NCBI RefSeq assembly: GCF_000003815.2
Contig: NC_049984.1
Location: 27,918,445-27,982,444 of the forward strand
Length of the DNA stretch: 64,000 nt
Direction: 5' to 3'
From: Branchiostoma floridae
Lineage: Eukaryota > Chordata > Leptocardii > Amphioxiformes > Branchiostomatidae
The number at the start of each line of letters is the position of its first letter. Positions within the stretch are counted from its first letter, which is position 1. The translations under genes and the position numbers were made by a program. Positions 58,897 to 64,000 of this stretch are shown here, piece after piece. The notes beneath the pieces are model-generated. The model saw nothing but the letters and a program-made list of their open reading frames with translations. It had not been told where the DNA came from and made no database searches.

Positions 58897-59194
58897 TTCT
58901 CGGACGATGGTATTCCGTCGTCACCAAGGTATGATCCAGGTACTGCTCGCCGAAGGCCCTGTAACTGACATATATGTGTATATGAATATCATTTTTGTCA
59001 CCTGTGGCCAAACAGCACTAGTGCTTAGTGTTTTATCATGTGGTGTCATTTTTGGTATCCCTTTTCACAAGTAAAGTAAGTTGCGTTTAGGTGGTGTACC
59101 GTCTAACTTAGATCGTGCTTCAAAACAATTAAACCGTGAGGTCTGAGCTCGAGGACCACACCACTCATGAGGAAAACATGACGATAGCCTAGGC

Positions 59195-59434
59195 TTAAAG
59201 CCATTTGAGAAGAGTATCAGACTCAACCTCCAGGTCATCGTCGTCCGAGTCTGACTCCGAGCTGCTGGCCGGATCCCTCCTCGACTGCTTCCCCTGTCGT
59301 CCAGGGGCGGCTTTTGGCGGGGCTGGCGCCGACCTCTTCCCGTCCCCCGCAACTCGGTACATACGGTACATATCATTGACATCTTCGGCAATAGAAGCTG
59401 CGGATGTTGCTTGTGATCCGTGTGGCCCAGACAT
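59195..59434 (-). CDS. Low-complexity ORF, unknown
   Basis: Starts MSGPHGSQATSAASIAEDVN and ends in a Ser/Asp/Glu tract. Open on one frame for 79 codons. It could be an N-terminal exon of a TE ORF. Not recognised. Confidence 0.3.
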   Translation of the reverse strand: MSGPHGSQATSAASIAEDVNDMYRMYRVAGDGKRSAPAPPKAAPGRQGKQSRRDPASSSESDSDDDDLEVESDTLLKWL

Positions 59435-59484
59435 CTCTTCCAGAGTATCTATGGCAGCACGTATGATCGTAGTCTATGTTACCT

Positions 59485-59561
59485 TCTAGTTTCAGTGGGT
59501 CGTGCCTGGTAGTGGGCATTTTACCAGCCAGCTGAAGGAGGGTGCAAAAGAAGCTGATCTG
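59485..59561 (-). CDS. Small candidate exon
   Basis: Between CATGTTTCAG and the donor TAGAAG/GTAACA one frame reads ISFFCTLLQLAGKMPTTRHD. Unrecognised. Confidence 0.3.
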
Positions 59562-59679
59562 AAACATGCCAAGACTCATTTTAATATCCAGAGTCTAAAC
59601 TAATAAACTAATAATGACGCTAGCATGATAACTGAACAGTTAGCTTTTAGTACAATGTTTATCTTACTTGAAACAGCTG

Positions 59680-60890
59680 GTTGCACTGCGTTGACCCACG
59701 ACATCATCAGCTGACGTCCAGCCTTCCTCAGGGGTTTCGCCCCCTCTGTCAGGACCCCCTCTGGCTGGCGGGGCGGTGACGTTGGCCAGTCCGTCACCTG
59801 CCGTGGGTCAGGTTTTCCACGTGTACTCCTTGCTTTTCATCCAGAGCCATCTTGACGCAGACTCCGCTGTTTCTGCCAAGTTCTTGGTAACCGCTTTTCT
59901 TTTCCTTCCTTTAATCCCACATGCTCCTAACCCTCTCCATGCTGACTGTCCTACAAATCCTCTGCACCCAACTTCTATGGGGTAATACCAGGTTTTCCAC
60001 CCTTTCTCTATACAGGACTGCTTCAGTTCACTGTACTTCTCAGCTTTCCTTTCAAATGCTTCCTCCAACCTGTCCTCCCAAGGTACAGTGAGCTCTAGGA
60101 TGACTACCTGTCTGGTCTTTGCTGACCATATCACTATGTCTGGTCTCTTGTTCGTTGTTGTTATCTCCTCTGGGAAGGTTAGTTTCCTGTCCAGGTCGAC
60201 CCGTAGGTCCCAGTCCCCTGCTGTGGCCAGAATTCCTAGACCTTCGTCTAGTGCACTCTTTCCCCTCCTTTTTCCTTTCCCTCCTTCCTTCACGAACTCT
60301 ACAAACCTCAGCCTTCTCTGCTTTCTTCCTCTCATCTGTGCCCTCTTCTCCTCAAGTGCGGCTGCTAGGACCCTTAACACTTTGTCATGTCTCCACCTGT
60401 ACCTTCCCTGTCCTAGGGCTATGGCACATCCTGTCAGCAGGTGACTTAAGGTCCCTCTCTTCCCGCACAGCACGCACTTCTCTTTACTCTCCTTGCCCCA
60501 TCTCTTCAGGTTTGCTGGGGTGGGTAAGAGATCGTACACAGACTTTAGTAGGAACTGTGTCCTCAGTGGTTCCCAGGACCAGAGCTCCTTCCAGGTAATC
60601 TTCCTCTCTCGAGCCTGTTCCCATTTGACCCAGGCTCCCTGTACACCCTGGCTAACTGCCTGAGCTCTCCTCTGCTCTTCTTCCTGTCGTCTAATTTCAC
60701 CCTGTAGCATCTTCCTTCTTACAATGGGCGCAGCATCTTTCCATCTCTGACCTGCGGATGTCCCTGCTCCTAAGCCTAGCCTCCCCTGGGCCACCACTCC
60801 CACAATATCTTTGTGCCTCAGCCTACTTCTAGCGCTTTCTGCCGCCTCTGCTGCTGGTCCACAATCCATCAAATCACACATGAATTGTAT
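59680..60890 (-). mobile_element. 5'-truncated R2/Hero-like non-LTR retrotransposon
   Basis: Holds the endonuclease ORF (59808-60881) and a 3' region of about 130 bp ending near the GTCGTGGGTCAACGC word at 59691-59705. The reverse transcriptase is missing, as in 5' truncation. Exact ends and target duplication were not resolved. Confidence 0.6.
59808..60881 (-). CDS. R2/Hero/NeSL-type ORF C-terminus: zinc knuckle and restriction-like endonuclease
   Basis: The longest convincing ORF in the window (357 codons, no stops). Residues 136-152 form a C-x2-C-x7-H-x4-C knuckle (CVLCGKRGTLSHLLTGC). Residues 246-283 hold the restriction-like endonuclease core: RPD at 246-248, LELTVPWE from 262, and K-Y at 282-283. 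This order (knuckle, then PD...E-x-T...K-x-x-K-Y) is that of R2/Hero/NeSL elements, which use this nuclease to cut the target before target-primed reverse transcription. The reverse transcriptase should lie N-terminal and is absent. The ATG at 60881 is only the first Met in an open fragment. Confidence 0.8.
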   Translation of the reverse strand: MCDLMDCGPAAEAAESARSRLRHKDIVGVVAQGRLGLGAGTSAGQRWKDAAPIVRRKMLQGEIRRQEEEQRRAQAVSQGVQGAWVKWEQARERKITWKELWSWEPLRTQFLLKSVYDLLPTPANLKRWGKESKEKCVLCGKRGTLSHLLTGCAIALGQGRYRWRHDKVLRVLAAALEEKRAQMRGRKQRRLRFVEFVKEGGKGKRRGKSALDEGLGILATAGDWDLRVDLDRKLTFPEEITTTNKRPDIVIWSAKTRQVVILELTVPWEDRLEEAFERKAEKYSELKQSCIEKGWKTWYYPIEVGCRGFVGQSAWRGLGACGIKGRKRKAVTKNLAETAESASRWLWMKSKEYTWKT

Positions 60891-60894
60891 AATC

Positions 60895-61215
60895 TTGACT
60901 TATGTCGGTTTGTATTGTATTATCAGACATCATATACATATACAACATTTAGCATTATCAACTGTTACAGATAACATCATGTTGCATACATCTGATTCAG
61001 TACATTATGATTCCCTGGGTTTCTGACCAAAAGAGTAACTTCAACAACTTACCACTTAACTCGACACTGTCTGAAGTCTGATTCTATACAAACTCTTCCT
61101 TGTTCCAGATTTCAGAACATCTTAGGACAGACATAATCTTCCTGTTGTGTGACCCAGGCATGTACTTCACTGTCACTTAGACTGGCACAAGAGTAGTGGT
61201 ACCACTGGGCACACT
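60895..61215. other. No supported gene
   Basis: AT-rich spacer between the Hero-like element and the peptidase fragment. Confidence 0.5.
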
Positions 61216-61217
61216 TG

Positions 61218-61772
61218 TCACACAGTGATCATAGGTGAGCCTGGTCTGTGCTCATAACAGCAATATGTTGTCAACTGGTAGCTCACTGACACAATGTTTG
61301 CTTGGCCAACTTTGGTGTCATGTGGGAACATCTTCATTGCTTTCCTTTCCAGACATCCCTCGAAATGACGCTTCATCTGTCCTTTCTGAAACACAACAAT
61401 GGAATTTCCTCCGCCAGCGCTACAGCATTGGCAACTGCATATAGTACAGTCATTTCCACCTTGTTGCTTCTGAGCACAGATAACATTGACAGGAATGATG
61501 CAATCTTCCCCATGAGCAAACTGCTTGTACAGGTAAACCAATTGGCTGCGAAGCTCAGGTTTCATGGATGGCTGAAGGGAATCATATATTTTGTACTTGT
61601 ACTCTCTGTACTTTGTGGGAAGGAACTTCATTGCCCAATCAGATTGTTTAACTAGCTCCTGATTGAACGCACGCAGCATGTGTGCCTTGTAGTTGTGAAT
61701 GGCTGTTGATGAATGGTCGAAGGTGAAATTTAGGTGATTCTTGTGCTCGTCTGTTAAAAGACCTTGTTCCAT
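61218..61772 (-). pseudogene. Ulp1/C48-like cysteine peptidase C-terminal fragment, TE-associated type
   Basis: A 184-codon ORF. KIYDSLQPSMKPELRSQLVY fits the catalytic-Asp strand (Y-D-S) of Ulp1-type peptidases. QKQQGGNDC fits the Gln and catalytic Cys block (Q-x(5,6)-D-C-G). Right after NDC the expected helix (A-V-A-N-A-x-A-L-A) is found in another frame for about 20 codons, then the original frame resumes at QMKRHFEGCLERKAM, the usual C-terminus. That is two compensating frameshifts. The catalytic His is not obvious. Such peptidases occur in many DNA transposons of aquatic animals. Confidence 0.55.
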
Positions 61773-61779
61773 CGTGTTC

Positions 61780-62115
61780 TGTACTTCATTTAGGCTATAG
61801 TCTTATGTTTGCACACCTGTCATAGGCAACATTATGGTTGTGGTTACAATTGCCAGCTTACTCTTATCGCTGAGGGCGAATGCTATGCAATGGTCATGCT
61901 ATGCATCTGTCTTCTAATTGAAAAATTAGGTATGCGCAGTCAGATTGCGTTCTGTGATCAAAATTCCGATAACGAAAGGCCTGACACAACATTTCCCTCA
62001 TAGTCTCTCTTAAACTACCATTATTATTGTCATAGTTGACAAATTACTCTTTCATCTAAATGCACAGCAGGATTGTTTGTGTAGCGTAGAAGCATCCTTT
62101 CTACGGTACTTAATT
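61780..62115. other. No supported gene
   Basis: Spacer; short ORFs only. Confidence 0.4.
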
Positions 62116-62117
62116 AT

Positions 62118-62546
62118 TTAGTCAATGGGCGCATTTCTGGGCGTAAGACAAACAAAGAATGTTTCGAACATGCAGCTGTATCCTTTGCCATGAGACTTGC
62201 CCTCGCTGACGCACTTCACACTGTTAATTTCTGGGAATTTGTCCTGGTGTTTGGACCGGTATACTTTGGAGACGGTTTTCTTGAGTTTGAGATCAGACAA
62301 AATTAGATGAACTGTCCCCCGTCCTGTTGTCACTTCAGGCATGTTCCCACAGCCTACTCCTTCTCTGCTCTTGGAAGTGCCATTGTAAAGCGGGAAGCCT
62401 TCAGACGCTACGGTGTCATTACCTTTCATGCAAAGATGGGCAATGTACAATGAAGAATTGTTTATTGCGTTACAAATAGTGACAGTGCAGTTCTTTTGTG
62501 AAATCCACGTGTGCCCCACGTTCCATCTGCTTGTGTCACAGCTCAC
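62118..62546 (-). CDS. Cys-containing ORF of unknown family
   Basis: A 142-codon minus ORF with eight cysteines spread along it and several N-x-(S/T) sites (for example NCTVTICNAINNSS, YNGTSK), as in secreted or membrane ectodomains. The open frame continues upstream to about 62600 without an ATG. No signal peptide seen. It may be an exon of a host receptor, but this is a guess. Confidence 0.35.
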   Translation of the reverse strand: MSCDTSRWNVGHTWISQKNCTVTICNAINNSSLYIAHLCMKGNDTVASEGFPLYNGTSKSREGVGCGNMPEVTTGRGTVHLILSDLKLKKTVSKVYRSKHQDKFPEINSVKCVSEGKSHGKGYSCMFETFFVCLTPRNAPID

Positions 62547-62609
62547 TTGGCGCTTCCAAGCTCCTCTGCAGGAAAATTTCTCATCTCCGTTTTGGCGGCT
62601 TCACAGTGC

Positions 62610-63285
62610 TTGTCACACAGTAGATATAGCAGATAAATCGTGTAGTACATACGTCCACCCAACTAGCACAGTATGTAACTAGAGTTGCACTCATTCGCCC
62701 AATTCTATATTTTCTATTGACACGAACTTTTATGAGATTGTATTTAGTTCGATATATGACTGTTTGAATGTGTTTAGGGTATGGCCGTGTTTAGGGTATG
62801 TTCCGTCCCATTTTAATTGCGGGCCTGTGATGAGAATGGTCTAATTACTAATTGATGCTGCAATGTACTATGTTCGCTCTTTATCTTACATTATCTGTCT
62901 GTTTCTGACAACCTCTGCGGTCGCCTTTCGTAGTATATCATTGACTTGTCTTGCCAATTATATAACGTCGTCTCTGTTCCATATCTTTGTGGTCTTAGTT
63001 GGTCCGTTTGCCAGAATAGTGTATCATTTCTTCAGAACAATTGTGTACGCGTCTCAGCTGCTTGATCTCGGTACAAGGAAAATATTGTTCTGACGGAAGG
63101 CAAGTCATTGACTTCCTGTTCCGGGTTGATGGTCTGTAGAGGATGGACAGATAATTGGGACATGTGTGATGATGGGTGACAGCATGGACAGGAGGAATGG
63201 TAACAGGGATCAATGATGGGTGGAATGATAGCCTGGTAGATGGGAGGGACATAGGGGATAACCGGTTGCATGATGAAGGTTGGCT
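62610..63285. other. No supported gene
   Basis: Spacer; the GATGGGTGACAGCATGG tract at about 63170-63250 is low complexity. Confidence 0.4.
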
Positions 63286-63288
63286 ACG

Positions 63289-63860
63289 TTAAAGTAATGA
63301 AACGTGATTGTTATTCCTCGTGTCCTGGTCTCTGTCGTAGACGTTCCACGCGTGGATTGGGAAGATGACGTTGACGTTGTAGTTGTTCTCCATTATCGGA
63401 TAGGATGGGTACGGGGCGATCAGGTCTTGGGTGAATTGTCGGCCAACAAGGTTCCTGACGTTCATCCGCACCAATGCCACGGACAGGTACCCTATGGCCA
63501 TTATCATCCGAAGGCACCGTTTTAGTTGCGGGTCCTGCCTGTACACAATTCCCATGCTGAGGCTTTGGCAAAAGTTAAAGTAACAGCAGGAGACGGTTGC
63601 CTGTGGGAACTCCGTGTCTATAGCTGACATCAACGAAACCTCATAGTCCACAACGATCCGCTGCGGTCGGAGGCCATGCCCAGTGCGTTGTCTCACCGTG
63701 GCAGACTTGCCAATAGGCCACTGCGGACTTGTCCGCCATCAGGCCAATGACGAGTGGTACAGTCCATGGATCATGAAGAACTGGCTGAAGGGGCTGGGAC
63801 AAGTCTTAAATGTGCCATCCATGCAGATCCGATGTTATTGATTATGTTGTCTGACATAGT
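63289..63860 (-). pseudogene. MULE transposase relic with frameshifts
   Basis: Down the minus strand: CMDGTFKTCPSPFSQFFMIH (first catalytic Asp block, M-D-G-T-F), then in another frame PLVIGLMADKSAVAYWQV, then back in the 135-codon ORF RPQRIVVDYEVSLMSAIDTE (second Asp) and FPQATVSCCYFNFCQSL. The last block should read G-C-x-F-H-F-x-Q; here Cys is kept but His is Asn. Two frameshifts and the His loss show it is dead. The element continues past the right edge. Confidence 0.75.
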
Positions 63861-63864
63861 GGCG

Positions 63865-64000
63865 CAGGGCCCAGTAAAGATGGACTGAGGATTCTGCTCT
63901 GAGTTCAATTTATCTTCATTGTTTGTGTCGCTCCCCGGTTTCTTCTTCCATGTGCCCCTCCAACTGTTCTTCCTCCCCATCCTGTCCCATTTGCTCTCCC
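63865..64000 (-). other. Probable continuation of the MULE relic
   Basis: Acidic, partly open minus sequence leading into the M-D-G-T-F block; too short and decayed to name. Confidence 0.3.

Noticed and set aside
60088-60598. Long plus-strand ORFs opposite the Hero-like ORF
   Set aside because: Shadows of the GC-rich minus-strand coding region; no domain and Ser/Pro/Leu bias typical of antisense frames.

Overview
This is a eukaryotic, animal window, and it is mostly a graveyard of transposable elements (TEs). Coding fragments are short, many are bounded by GT/AG splice sites, and none forms a long intact gene. An amphioxus (Branchiostoma-type cephalochordate) is the most likely source. The reasons are a Deu-type tRNA-derived SINE core near 35.1-35.2 kb, a CR1/L2-like LINE ending in an (AAATC)n-like tail near 9.15 kb, an R2/Hero-like endonuclease ORF at 60 kb, and the mix of BEN, hAT, EnSpm and MULE fragments. 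This is inference; no host marker gene proves the species.

Layout. 0-8 kb: minus-strand exon-like pieces, including an integrase-zinc-finger-like piece, a BEN-like exon with a premature stop, an OB-fold-like exon, a hAT C-terminal-like exon and tnp2 (EnSpm/CACTA)-like exons. 8.6-11.5 kb: a Gag-like fragment, a Cys-rich exon split by a 5'-truncated LINE with an 11-bp target duplication, and an acidic decayed ORF. 13.0-13.4 kb: a PIF/Harbinger-like MITE. 15.67-19.63 kb: a long-arm foldback element with a 10-bp target duplication. 22.05-23.28 kb: a mariner/Tc1-like element with TA duplications. 23.6-24.6 kb: a second inverted-repeat element. 25.3-27.1 kb: a minus-strand set of exons, including a second BEN exon. 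29.3-30.6 kb: a short LTR element. 31.5 kb: a LINE fragment. 33.19-37.96 kb: a large foldback with internal tandem repeats, a SINE and a nested 991-bp MITE. 41-46 kb: decayed hAT and EnSpm/CACTA transposases. 47.5-50.4 kb: a MATH-like exon and a MULE-like fragment. 50-54.6 kb: more minus-strand exon candidates. 56.7-59 kb: Gag-like fragments. 59.7-60.9 kb: a Hero/R2-like endonuclease ORF. 61.2-61.8 kb: a Ulp1/C48-like peptidase fragment. 63.3-63.9 kb: a frameshifted MULE transposase.

How it fits together. No host pathway can be read from this window. Nearly every orientable TE-derived coding fragment lies on the minus strand; the mariner remnant is the one clear plus-strand case. The pieces are therefore either parts of a few intron-containing minus-strand genes or elements, or one-directional accumulation such as that seen in uni-strand piRNA clusters. 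Sequence alone cannot separate these. Exon limits are read by eye from splice consensus and frame. Family names rest on remembered motif patterns, not on database searches.
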